NCBI GenBank assembly: GCA_001939145.1
Contig: LSRX01000675.1
Span: 57,515-121,514 of the forward strand
DNA: 64,000 bases
DNA from: Symbiodinium microadriaticum
Taxonomy: Eukaryota > Sar > Dinophyceae > Suessiales > Symbiodiniaceae
Direction: 5' to 3'
Of the stretch, positions 12,601-23,649 are shown in pieces. Each line of letters starts with the position of its first letter. Position 1 is the first letter of the stretch. The position numbers were made by a program, and so were the translations under genes. Under the pieces are notes generated by a model. The model saw nothing but the letters and a program-made list of their open reading frames with translations. It did not search any database and was not told the DNA's origin.

Positions 12601-15174
12601 TCTGCGTTGCTGAACGCCAGTGAACTTGAGAACAACCAGACCGAATGGCGAGGAATCTAGGCTTTAGCAGCATGTGCAGGCAAGGAAGCTTGGCTGTTGT
12701 ATCGTTGTTTGAGGATGAGGAGGACGCGCCTGCAAAGTGCTGTGATAACTGCGTACTTCAGGTGTCGGGTTCCGTTCCATCAGATCCTCATCCTTGCCCG
12801 GAAGCTGGCAACAGGTAATGTGTTCAATGGCTTTTGTTCCATGCCATACGCAGACAGACAGCATGCGCTCAACCCGCACAGCAAAGCAGGGCGAGGCGCC
12901 GACAAGTCGTCGGTTTGCCTTCGCAGGCTTGCTCAACCAAGAAATGCTTCCTAGCTGTGCACAGCTTCTGTGGATTCAGCGATGTGCGCTTAGCGGCCGG
13001 GTGTTCCTGCACGCCCACTGTTTAAGCTCAGATTGACAACGATGAACTAACATCCATGTGAGCTGCAGCCTCGTCGACTTGCAATGAATCGGGCGATTGA
13101 GGCCGCATTCCGCGCAGGAGCTCCCACAAATCTTCCATGCTGTCACATGAAGCGACATCTTGATAACAGGCAAGTAACGTAGTAACTGTCCGACCAGACA
13201 ACGACAGGTCCCCCATGAACATGACCCTAAATGGCAGCTGAAATGATCGGTCAGTTCAGCATTGTTGATGTAACGACAACTGCCAGGTAACAACCCCGCG
13301 AAACAGGATCATACAGCATGATGTGAGTTTGCATCGATGCAGACTCATCCTGCTTTAAAAGCGATGCGTGCATCTTCAGGAGTCGCACACGTGCCATCGA
13401 TAAGAAGTGTCAAACCTAAAGGCTTTGACGGTCCAAGTAGAAGACCGCAGTGCTGTCATCAATCATGTGGAGTGCCTCCCAAATACAGTTGACCCAATCA
13501 GCGAATGCCAACCAGTACAAGGACAATGGCAAGCTCGGTGCTCAAGGAAATTTTTGAAAAAATATAGGTCTTGGAAAATTCAGAAGTTATCCGGACTAGG
13601 GGCGGCATTGAGTTTCAGTTTAATGAAATCTGGGTCAAACACATTTTAAAACGGCTCTGGAAAATATTTTTGATTTAAGTCAATATTCGGGAGGCGCTAG
13701 AGGCACTAGCATCGAAATAATATGTCTCGAGCATCCAAGACGTCATGCAAGAAACCGGAATGGCGTGAGGTCAGCAGAGAGCATCCGGTGATGTAAAAGT
13801 GAGGGTCCGACTCAAAGTTTGTCTGGCCGAGACTAATCCAGATGCGAGGATGAGGATTCAGCTTCGCAAGATGGTGCCGTGTGGAAAGTGGAGAAGAAAG
13901 TAAGGGCAGACAGTCTCGGTGATGCAGACATTCAGTTCAACATCGATTTGCTGGTGAACGAGATGCAGTTCATGGACGAGATTTGAGAAGGGACCTGGTA
14001 GCAGCCTATGCTCGAATCTGGGAAAGAACTGAGCCCACCATTCTCGTAAACCAGAGCTCTTGCAAAGACGACCGCACAAGTTGCATGGTACGGTCCAAAC
14101 CTGGAAAAGCCCGGATCAAGCAAGCCATCCTCCAGCATCATGGATGCAACAGGGCAACTGGATCCATGCTATAGCCACGTTCTTGCCAGCATAGAGTCGG
14201 TCAAGTTCGTGCTGCCAACTTGGTCTTGAACTGCATCTTTTGCAGGAGCAGGTGGCAGCAGCCCTGGTGAGTCACGCGCAGTTACTTGCCGGCAGCCGAG
14301 ATTTCTCGCGCAGGCACTGGGGCCACACTGTATCAACTGACAATCCGTTGAGGCGCTGCAGCACCCGCCAGAGGGTGCCGGTGCCACGACGCTGCTTGTG
14401 GCACCGAGGCAGGGGGCTCGTAAGGCCGGGAGCCGAAGGCAAAGATCCATTGCCTTGGTGATCGTGTACAGGTGCGAAAAGCTTCTTGACTTCGAGGCCA
14501 TACATTGCACGCATGCAGCGAGTGGAAACGGCAAAGGCTTAAGACTGGCGTGTAAACCGTGTAAACACGTTCAGTGACATGTTCTGGTTGATGACTGGAC
14601 TGCAGCAGGACAGAAGAGAGCACCATCTGACGTATTCTTGCATTGAATGTCATCAATGTGACGTGGTCCCACGGTGAGGGCTACTTGGAGCTCTGTGATT
14701 GGGTCGAAGAAGCTTTTTCAGAGCTGGACCTGATCGGTAAAGCTGGATTCTCGGACGGTGTGCCATTCAGACCAAGGCTTTAGATTGCTCTACGCTGTCA
14801 CACGAGTCCATGTTAGTTGCAAGCGATAAATTTCAGTGAGGGGAAAGTTCGAGCCAGGTGCAGATGGCTGCTTTTCATCCAGACTTCCGCTTCAATGGTT
14901 CTGCCACACACTAAGATCCGTGACCAGCCGTAAAGCATTTTATGCTTGAAGCTGCACACCGCGCGATGCTGAGGATGCGGCGGACTGTGCAAATTTTGTC
15001 GGTCGTGCTCCATATCCTGCTTTTCATTTGCTACGAGAGGAGGAGTGCATCGGACTGCATGTCGTTGTCAAAAGCAAGCTGGGTTTGATCTGTTTCGCCT
15101 GTGCTGAGTTTGCACTTGCTGCAAAGACAGTCCTGCCGAACCAAGCCCCGCTATGAAGCTGCCCTAGCCAACAG
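3604..15174. other. 11.5 kb with no supported gene
   Basis: Mixed-composition DNA with many short ORFs, the longest about 200 codons, none with a motif I recognise and none extending consistently across a plausible intron. No RNA gene, transposase, terminal repeat or strong palindrome was seen. Small exons of an intron-rich gene could hide here. Confidence 0.5.
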
Positions 15175-15543
15175 GAAGCTCGGGGATTTCATACGAGGAA
15201 CGTTTCAATTGCAGATTCGGTGCTGGGTGCTACGGCTCACCAAAGCTCTCATGTGACTTACCTGCAGTGTAGACATGTTACTCAGTTCTAACTTCTAATT
15301 CAGTTGAATCCGTCTTCCGCTCGATGAGCTAGGCGGTTCACGGGTATGTAGTACTGTTTGCAATCCGAAGGTGGCGGCACAGAAGATCTAGGTAAACATT
15401 GCTTGTGGTATAGCCATCGGCTTTCGCTTGCTGCACCGTCACATGTAGGCTCTGGTTGCATTGGAGAAGCGCTCAAGGCCATTCTAGGCCTTTTCGAGAC
15501 TTCCAGTATCTTCCAGTATGGTCTGCAGACTTTGACTTTCAAG
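15175..15543 (+). repeat. dispersed repeat, copy A
   Basis: This 370 bp stretch matches 16951-17281 closely, with indels. Before about 15240 the spacing between the copies is 1775-1776 bp, and after it the spacing is 1764 bp. Copy A carries about 27 bp near 15499-15526 that copy B lacks, and that piece contains a small internal duplication of CTTCCAGTAT. The shared short ORF (15358 onward, plus) has no recognisable domain, so I read this as a non-coding repeat. A more diverged similarity continues at 15598-15675 against 17387-17465. Confidence 0.85.
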
Positions 15544-16950
15544 GGGACTGCAAAGGCGCAAGTAGTGCTCAGGTTCATCCGGGACACAAGCCAGGTGCAT
15601 CCGTCCGTTTGTGTGCAGAAAAAGCCGCTTTGTGCTGATTTTTCTCGCGTGCCGATTCAGTCCAGCAAGTTTGCCATGTGGCCGAGATTGGGCTCGCAGG
15701 CCTGCGTTTGAGCTTAAGGCGGCCACTGTCATACTAACGTTTGTATCCGTTGTTCAGTTGACTCTCTTCCTTTCGGCGTCGTCGCCCTCATGACTTTGGT
15801 GAAAGCTCAGAGCGTTCGGTAAAGGTGTCGCGAAGTGGGAAAGCATGCCAGCTTGGGAGTCATTGCCACCGCTGCTTGCAACGCTTTGTGTAGTGAGATT
15901 GCACGAGTTTCCGAAGTTTTTTGTTGTCACGCAACGGTGGACAAATGGTATGTTGACGATGTCGAGTTTCCTTTGCAGTGGCTTCAGTGGGGCGTCACTC
16001 TGACCGCTGCGTCTACATGTGCCGTGTCATTGGGGCTTCAGTGCGGCTTTATGCGGCTTTAGCGCGCTGAACAGGAGAGCTCATGATTGGCTTCGGCCGG
16101 CATGCAACGCAGTGCGTGCTGTGGTTACGATTGCTGGGTGCTGGTCGCTGGCTTCTGTTTACGAGTCGGCAAGCTCACGCAGGCTGTCGCAGACGGGACG
16201 TTGCAGGCAGACGCTTGCAGTTCCTTCCGGAGATAGTCAGGCCAATGTTGTTGATGTGCGGTTGGAACATGCACGGTGCTCGGTGCCTTTCTTCGCGTTC
16301 CCGCAGCTGCAGTTCAATGGGCATAATCGGCCTTTGAGGCTGCCGTGCCTTGATTGTGCATTTCCTGGGTGGTCGTAGGAAGGAGTCTCACCAGGGGAAA
16401 GCCTTTTCTAATCCGAACCAGTCAGCACTTCCATGAGCGGTCCCTGCCCCCATGCAACGAACAAAAGTTGCAGTTCTTCAATGGTTTTCAACAAGCGTCC
16501 GTTTGTGACCTTGGCGCCCTCGTCGTTTTCGCTGGGCTTGATCTTCAGGCTAGTGCGTGAAGCCCGACTTCAACACTGTCTCGCATGGCTCGACTATGGC
16601 TCGACTATATGGGACATGTTGCCAGAAGCCCCTCTACTGAATCAAACCCCAGACGTCGCCCTCCCAGGGGCCAGCGTGTTAAGCCCCTCCTTGCAGGCCC
16701 TGCAGATTCAATCGTGTGCTGCATGAGTCTCACGGTGCTTCGTAGACAGCATCGTGGCCACGAGAGACAACGTCGTGAGTTCATAGCTTCTGAGGTGTTG
16801 GTTGCTGCACTCGGGCAAGCTACGTTGGACAGTCCTGCTTGCGCACCCCCTTTCCCCACACCCTTTTCTCCTGGGCGGGAGAACTTGGCAGTGCAACGTC
16901 AAATGCTTGCGTTGGCTGTCATGACTGTCCGAATCAAGCCCTGTCGTGAG
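15544..16950. other. spacer between the two repeat copies, no gene seen
   Basis: Short ORFs only. Nothing recognisable apart from the diverged continuation of the flanking repeat at 15598-15675. Confidence 0.5.
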
Positions 16951-17281
16951 GAAGCTCCCGGTTTCATACGAGGAACGTTTCAATTGCATATTCGTTGCTA
17001 CACCAAAGCTCTCATGTGACTTACCTGGCAGTGTAGACATGTTACTCAGTTCTAACTTCTAATTCAGTTGAATCCGTTTTCCGCTCGATGAGCTAGGCGG
17101 TTCACGGGTATGTAGTACTGTTTGCAATCCGAAGGTGGTGGCACAGAAGACCTAGGTAAACATTGCTTGTGGTATAGCCATCGGCTTTCGCTTGCTGCAC
17201 CGTCACATGTAGGCTCTGGTTGCATTGGAGAAGCGCTCAAGGCCATTCTAGGCCTTTTCGAGGCAGACTTTGACTTTCAAG
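16951..17281 (+). repeat. dispersed repeat, copy B
   Basis: Partner of 15175-15543, in the same orientation. Most of its length is base-for-base identical, with scattered substitutions (for example GGCGGC versus GGTGGC) and a 27 bp deletion near 17262. Confidence 0.85.
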
Positions 17282-17539
17282 AAAGTTCTGTCAAAGTACT
17301 GGTTGAAGACGTTGAGTTCGATATGTGAGTGGTCCGCAAAACCCGCAAGCAGTGGTACTGGTCTTGTTGAACGAGGCTCACCAGGCGCATCCGTCCGTTT
17401 GCGTTCAGAATCGGGCGCTTTGTTCGATTATTCTTCTCGCGCGCCGCTCTCGGTTCGGCAGGTCTGCTTCTTGGAGTTGTCGTGTCACGAGAGTTTCTGT
17501 GGACGGGATATCATCGTCGAGGTCTCCGCTGTTCGTTTG

Positions 17540-17960
17540 GGCATTGTCACCGGAAAGCAGACTGAGAGATTTGTCGAAACAGGATGCGCGTTTTCGTGGA
17601 AATTTATTTTCTGCATCTGTGGGTATTTTTGCTCCTCGTGCGCTTTCGCCTTTTGCTTCTCCGCTCCGCTTCGGAGCACGAGCTGCCATTGCCTGCTTCT
17701 GCGCTTTTTCTTGTCCGCTTCTCCGTTTCTGTGCTTCGGCAATGCTTCGGGCATCCTCAGACCACTTTCTGCCGCATATCTGGTCACTTGCCCGCTCTTC
17801 TGCTCCGGCACTTTTCTGTGCGCAGTGCTTCTCCATTTTTGAGCTTGTCTGCTTCGCTGCGCGTTTGAGCTTTCTGCTTCTGCGCTTCTTCGCTTCCGCG
17901 CTCTTCCGCTGTTCCGGTCTCTTCCTGCTCCGCTTAGCTGCTTCGGCACACCCAAAATCT
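17540..17960. repeat. low-complexity pyrimidine-rich GCTTC/CGCTT tract
   Basis: About 400 bp of degenerate CTTCTGCGC and CCGCTTCGG words on the plus strand. The minus-strand ORFs across it (17405-18016 and 17485-17955) read as Lys/Arg/Ala/Ser-rich low-complexity sequence and are unlikely to be genes. Confidence 0.7.
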
Positions 17961-18291
17961 AGCTTATTTGCCCAAGTACTGCTGCGATTGCTGAGGCCTA
18001 AACGTGGTCCATGCATTGTAATTTACAATGAACTTGGCTCACGGGGGCACGCTGGCACACGGATCTTGTGCACATGCCAGGGACACGCCGCAGCAGGGAG
18101 CCTGTCCCAAGGAGCACCTTGCTGTCTCACCCCCCGAGCAACCACCAGTCTCTGTTTGTTTCACGCAACCCCCAACTACTGATGGGCTTCAGGAAGATTG
18201 GCCAACATGCTTTACCCGAAGTGCTGCCAAATACTGGCGCATCATCTTGCTGTGGCTCATGCGCCTCGCGCCTGCCTGCGGTTGTTTCGGA

Positions 18292-18295
<4 letters not shown>

Positions 18296-18328
<33 letters not shown>
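18296..18328. repeat. (TA)n dinucleotide run
   Basis: An uninterrupted run of about 16 TA units. It marks the left edge of an AT-rich island that extends to about 20.2 kb. Confidence 0.95.
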
Positions 18329-18329
<1 letters not shown>

Positions 18330-18448
18330 TTATACTTATTTATGCAACCCCCCCCCCTAAAACCTATGTTTTACTACTTTGCGCACCAAACCCAGAACAA
18401 CCTTTGTATCTAAGTTGTAATCCCCCACCCTATACCCTGATAGTGCAA

Positions 18449-18490
18449 TATATACATATACACATACATATATACACACACACACACGTG
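18449..18490. repeat. TA/CA mixed dinucleotide tract
   Basis: ATATACATATACACATA words followed by a pure CA run ending at about 18487. Confidence 0.85.
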
Positions 18491-18678
18491 CACACATGCA
18501 TATATCTGTGTTTTGTGTTTTTTTTGCTGTTTGTTCCTGACCCTAGATTTTCTATTTATGGCTTATGTGGCCTTGAAAAAGCTTCCAAAAGGTCTTTAGA
18601 TAGGTTTAGATTGGTTGGAGTTTCAGGGTAGTGTACAGTAGACCTCTGATGCATTGATCAGAATCCTCACGTCGTTGT

Positions 18679-18714
18679 GGGTTTAGGGTTTAGGGGGGTT
18701 AGGGTTTAGGGGGG
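18679..18714 (+). repeat. telomere-like TTTAGGG tract (G-rich on plus)
   Basis: Several GGGTTTAGGG units with variant GGGGGG spacers. TTTAGGG is the plant/algal-type telomere unit, also used by dinoflagellates. The tract is short and degenerate, so it is interstitial rather than a chromosome end. Confidence 0.7.
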
Positions 18715-19218
18715 ATATTGAGCCGATGTTGAGTAACCAGGGGGTCTAAGGCTAGGGAATGGGGAGGGGGCTGTGGCTGGCCATTTCAAAAGCGTTTCGG
18801 GGCTTGTGGCCAAGGGTTGAAGGTTCCCTTTGTACACCAACTGCATGAGGTACTCTTCAGATCAAACAAACCCTTAGTAGCTGAATGAGTGCACTTTAAA
18901 ATTTTCGGGATAAGATGATCCCTTATAGAACTGAAAGTGTACACTTTTTTGTGCTTATGAACTCAACAGCGAAGAACCCCGGCCCTCAGTGTGGCATATA
19001 GTTGCCACAGTAGTAAGGCTGCATTAGTTTGTTTTCGGATTTTACCCAAAGACTCCCAAACCCCATGGTTAAGGAATATCCCGGAATCGCAGCCTAAGTT
19101 TACACTCCTACAACAGAAAATTCAGTGAATCTTAAACCTCAGTGAAGCTAGCGCCCTCATATAGCCTACACCCTCAACTTTAAGCCTGTCCCCAAAAGCA
19201 TACAAAAGCTGTATGCAG

Positions 19219-19237
19219 AACCCTAAACCCTAAACCC
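19219..19237 (-). repeat. telomere-like CCCTAAA tract (C-rich on plus)
   Basis: Two and a half CCCTAAA units, opposite in orientation to the tract at 18679, directly left of the palindrome at 19245. Confidence 0.7.
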
Positions 19238-19244
19238 AGAGATG

Positions 19245-19334
19245 CCAATATCCCCTGATTAAGGAATATACCTGAAATTATCATAGGAGCCTCAATAAGA
19301 TTTTCAGGTATATTCCTTAATTAAGGGATATTGG
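19245..19334. repeat. 33 bp inverted repeat with 24 bp spacer
   Basis: The left arm (19245-19277) starts CCAATATCCC and ends ATACCTGAAA. The right arm (19302-19334) is its reverse complement with about two mismatches near the middle. The arms are AT-rich and could extrude a cruciform. No ORF or terminal duplication identifies a transposon. Confidence 0.85.
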
Positions 19335-19620
19335 AGTTTCTGGGAACCCTGGCTGCCACGGCTTCCAGAAGAAACGCACAGCCCGATACCCGAAGCCCGA
19401 AACCTTTGCCGCGCGATACAAAGCCAGAACTCCTCTTCAGAGGGTCATGGAACTTAGTAGCTAGGGTTTGTTGTTATTCTTTTTTTTATTTGTTGAAATA
19501 TGTGTTATTACTAGGGTGACTGTACATACAACTACTTATTTCCCCAATTGAGGTACTTATCACCATGCTCAGTCCCATGCCCCTCCAAGTAAGTCCTCAG
19601 TCCACACCCACCACCCCTGG

Positions 19621-19704
19621 ACCCTAAACCCCAAAACCCCTAAACCCTAAACCCTAAAACGCTAAACCCTAACCCCAAAACCCTAAACCCTAAACGCCAA
19701 AACC
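19621..19704 (-). repeat. degenerate CCCTAAA/CCCCAAAA tract
   Basis: Roughly ten CCCTAAA-like units with CCCCAAA and CGCTAAA variants. Same orientation as 19219-19237 and opposite to 18679-18714. Confidence 0.75.
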
Positions 19705-20380
19705 GGAGCCCCGATCCTTCCTAAATTACTGAAGTCTGATCAGTAATAATTTAAAGTTTGCAGTCAGGTCGGTGTAAGGTTTAAACTTATCCGGATCATG
19801 TAGGGAGGGGGGGGGACGGGGGGGGGGAAGAAACTCTTACAACAGAGGTTAACTTCATAAGACCCTCCCCCTCCCCCGCCCAAAAGCCCAGCACAGAGTT
19901 TATAAACCCAGCATGGAGATTATAACTAAACATTTCGATTCCAATACTTGCCTTACAAAACAAAAACAAATTTATATATAGAAGTAAAGTAAAGATCGTA
20001 CTGCAAGTCACAAGATACATCTGTGCAACACATGAAATCCAGTGTTTCGATTATAGCATTCCATTGCTTTTCCAACCTCAAAAATCCAATGGTGAAAACG
20101 TGATGAAAACACTGTTATTTACGATGAAAAATAGTAAAACCTAGTTTTTTTGGGGGGGGGGGTACCATATTTATATATGTGCTTGACTGATGGTGTCTCC
20201 ATCACGTCTCTGAGCAGCCCAGGTTGAGGTCCGGCATGGTCACAAAGGTATATCCGACCCTGGCCACGTGCATGTCGGACGATAAATGACGACCTAAACC
20301 AAGATATCATCATATTACACTGCCTTTTCTCCATTGTTTCGGGCTCAGCTCAGGGGTGCGAGTTGTGGATATGCGGACTG
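19705..20380. other. AT-rich spacer, no gene seen
   Basis: Contains poly-G runs (19806-19827 and 20150-20161) and AT-rich sequence, with no supported ORF. Confidence 0.5.
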
Positions 20381-20381
20381 C

Positions 20382-20586
20382 AACCCCCGTTCTCGGCTCG
20401 AAAACGGGGGTTTGCTCTTGCGGGGCGGAGGTGGGCGGGTTTCTGGACCAGCCGGACTGCATGAGCCCCCAGATTTTTCAGGGGCTGGACTAGGAGGGCT
20501 CTCTGCAATCCAAACGAGGAAATCCCCTCGTTTGGATTGATAAATACGCCTTCCTCAGCACCATGACCAGCCGGACTGCATGAGCC
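20382..20586. repeat. hairpin cluster with a flanking direct repeat
   Basis: Two perfect stem-loops are visible. One has arms 20382-20391 and 20403-20412 (AACCCCCGTT). The other has 14 bp arms 20506-20519 and 20526-20539 (CAATCCAAACGAGG) around a 6-base loop. A weaker hairpin lies near 20464-20485. A 22 bp direct repeat, GACCAGCCGGACTGCATGAG plus CC, occurs at 20446-20467 and 20565-20586 and brackets the second hairpin. No T-run follows the stems on either strand. Confidence 0.8.
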
Positions 20587-20589
20587 GCG

Positions 20590-23500
20590 GCGGTTTTGAG
20601 GGGCGCAGGTTGCGAATATCGCATCAAGCCTCCGGGCTTGGAGTGTTAGAATGTTGCCCAAATCCAGCAGGGTCGGACATGCTTCCTGTAGAATCATGAA
20701 GAACCTTGGCAGCGAGCATATCCGACCACAGATGCTGGATCCAGCCGGGCCCAAGGAACATCGTGGGTCTCATCATTGTGTCTGGTTTGGGTGATGAAAA
20801 CTTAAACGGAGTGTGCAGCCATAGAGGCACGCTAGTTACTAGTTCATATCTACAGGTTGAGTGACCGATGGATGTGCTTTTGTATCCGTAGACCGAGTCT
20901 GCAACTCCATGCCCCTCTGTGAACAGTCATTGCAGGAGGTTTCTGCTGCCCTGGCAAGCTTTCATCTCGTTGACCGCGAACCTTTCCAGGACGGGTTGGA
21001 AACTTCCGCAAGGCAATGATGCATCCTTGTCCCAGGGCCCGGAGGAGGTCGGCGCGTTCATCGCCGAGCGAAATGCAAGGCTGAAAACGTACATTACGAC
21101 ACCACGAGCGCGCTTTCCAAAGATGTTCAGTATTGTGGAGCCTGGATGCTGAGTAGTCGCCACGGAACTGGCTGCAGCAATCAATTCTATCGCGGATCAG
21201 AACATGCTGCGTTGTCGGGCAAATCCATAGCGGTGCTGGTACCGCGCAGAGGTTTCTCCGCAATCGGGGACGAGAAGCCTGCTTGCGAAGTGTCAGGCGG
21301 TCTGCTGGTAGTTTTTGCAAGCTGTGACGTGGCGAATTGAGTGAAATGCTTGCTGCATGAGGCTTTGAAACGTGTCGAATCCTGGAAGATACAGCACATT
21401 GCCAGAAGAGCTAGTGGCCGTCAGTAGGCATTTACTAAACATCATGGACTCATGGACTTCATGCTGGTCTCTGGTCAGGGCCTGCGACGTGTCGGACCTG
21501 CCAAGAGGACAAGGAAAAGATGCATGGTGAGGGAAGGGTAGCAAGTCCGGGGAGCATCGAGGACCCATCCGTAAGGTGCTGCTGTGCATGCAGGCTTTGT
21601 TGATGAAGCTCTAAATCCTAGTCCTAGTCAGCTCGAATCTTTGCCAAACTGTCTGTGGTCCGCCGCTTGTCTTTGGCTTGCTTTTGCCTGTGCCTGGTTC
21701 CGAAGCGGTTCTCAAGTCTTGGTGGCTCAGCAGCATGAAGAGGTTCACCAAGAATAACGAGAAGGACTACAGTCCCTCGCGCACCCCCAGTGAGAGACAA
21801 ATATTTTGTGAGAAAGACTGGCGCAGACCCTACTCAGGCACCTGGCGCTTCGTCGCAACGGACCCGGCTCTCTTTGCAACATGGACATCGACCTGTTGAA
21901 TCCGGATCTCAAGGAAGAGAAGGCCGGGGCCCGTGGTGTTTCGGCATGGCGCACACAAATCTTTAGAAACCTACAGGTAATGCATTTCAACTCCAGTCAG
22001 AAACTCTGTTTGCCGCTCCAGTCGAAGCACAAGCTGAAGCGCATGATCCAGTCTCCAAACAGCTCCTCGGCAGGATAAAACATGGCTAGACCCGCTGAGG
22101 GCTGAACGCAGGGTATGGGGACGGGCTGGTACGTGCATGTAACACTTCCGAAACGACGCCGCTGTGTGCGTCAGACGGACTCACAGTGCAGTTGCCGAGC
22201 ACGCTCAGCGAGGATGCCAATGGCACTGATGCAGTAGGTGGGCAGAGAGCCGGAGCCGCGTGCCAACTTCATCCATCTTCCTCGTGGCCTTCATGTTGAT
22301 CCGGAAACAGAGAGGCTGAGAGTGCCAGATCCTGTCTAGGAGATGCTGCGATTGAAATTGGAACAAGAAAGAAACTGCACGTCTGGGCCTCTTTTCAGCG
22401 AGGTTTCTTCATGGATGTGAAGTGCCCGGGCTGCTTGCAGGTGCCGAAAGGGTCGAGACTTGATGAGACTAGAGCAGCCGGTAGTCCTGCCCGACCAGCT
22501 TTAGGGGTTGATTTGGCAGTGCGGCTCAGTTGCGGGTCACAACTCGCAACGAAGAGGAAGAGGCTTAGGCTTCAGCCTTGAGCCAGTCTTGCTCAAGGTG
22601 TTTTGATCGTGGCAGTCAGTGCCTCCATCACACACTAGCGATTCGGTTTTTCCGATCCGTAGCCCCTTCCAGATCACCACCGTCTTCAGCCACGCCCAGA
22701 CTGTTGTGCTCTGTGGCAACTGCAATGCCAGGGCCTGAGCGGCGCGAAGCGGTGCGGGAAGCAACAAGCCATTTTCTGCCAGTTTATGGTGTCAGGTAAT
22801 GCTTTGTCAGCCGACGGGCGGCCTGGCACGACTCACTGAGGGCTGCTCCTTCCGAAGGTCCGTATGGCATGCTTCTGACGCAAGTGCCTGGATTGAAGCC
22901 TGGCCAGTCTGGGGCGCGGTTGTTTCCATGCAGTCCGGGTCTGCATAGCCTGCGCGTGGTAGGAGATGCCATGAGAAACCAAAGGATGCCGCTGTTCAAG
23001 TTTGCTTGGATGATTGCAGGAAAACCGACTGAGGGTATGGCTGCGCATTGTGCAGTGGTGGAGCATGTTGCCAACAAAAAGGTTGCTGCCTTGTCGCCAC
23101 CACGCATGTGCTCTTCAGCTGCATGGACTCACTGACCTCATCGAGGTTGCTGCAAACGCCAATCTGATAAGCAGCCACTGCAACTCAAGCTGCCGTTGCT
23201 GGTTTGCCCTGCGCTTGTGCGAAGCTGCTCGAAGCCCTTCCAAGTTTTGCACTCAGCTGGGTTCCGACTCACACGGGCATAGGCATAGGGATGGCATAGA
23301 GCATAGGGGTTGCCGGGTTGCATGTTGCTGTTCTGATTCTCCATGCCGCAGTCGTTTCGGGAATGAAGGGTTGAGGCACCGTGCCGTCGCGTTGCCGTCC
23401 AACATCGTGAGCATCTCATTGATAACGTTGCTGAGCACTGGTCAAATCTGCTCAACACCGGCTTTCTCGTTTTGGCTTATCATTATTTGTGAGGGGTTCG

Positions 23501-23649
23501 TCGTGGGCACGTGTGAGCGCTGCCGCAGCCGTGGGTTTTTCAAAGACGTCAAAGACGCCTTCAGATTTTGCCGGCGTGAGGCTCGGACAGCTGGATCAGC
23601 TAAGGCTGACTTCGATACACTCCGATTTGCTTGCCTTGCCTGCGAGGCC
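20590..23649. other. 3 kb upstream of the first light-harvesting gene, no gene seen
   Basis: Only short ORFs without domains. The long ORF that runs into the leader of the next gene (from 23014) opens with a non-ATG codon and is protein-like only in its last 45 codons. I therefore treat its 5' part as non-coding. Confidence 0.5.

Noticed and set aside
16585-16700. LDYMGHVARS stretch reminiscent of the C-terminus of LINE reverse transcriptases
   Set aside because: Ten residues only, with no RT motif anywhere nearby on either strand.
17325-18182. 285-codon plus-strand ORF and the antisense Lys/Arg-rich ORFs
   Set aside because: Low-complexity pyrimidine-rich repeat explains both; no domain and no consistent start.
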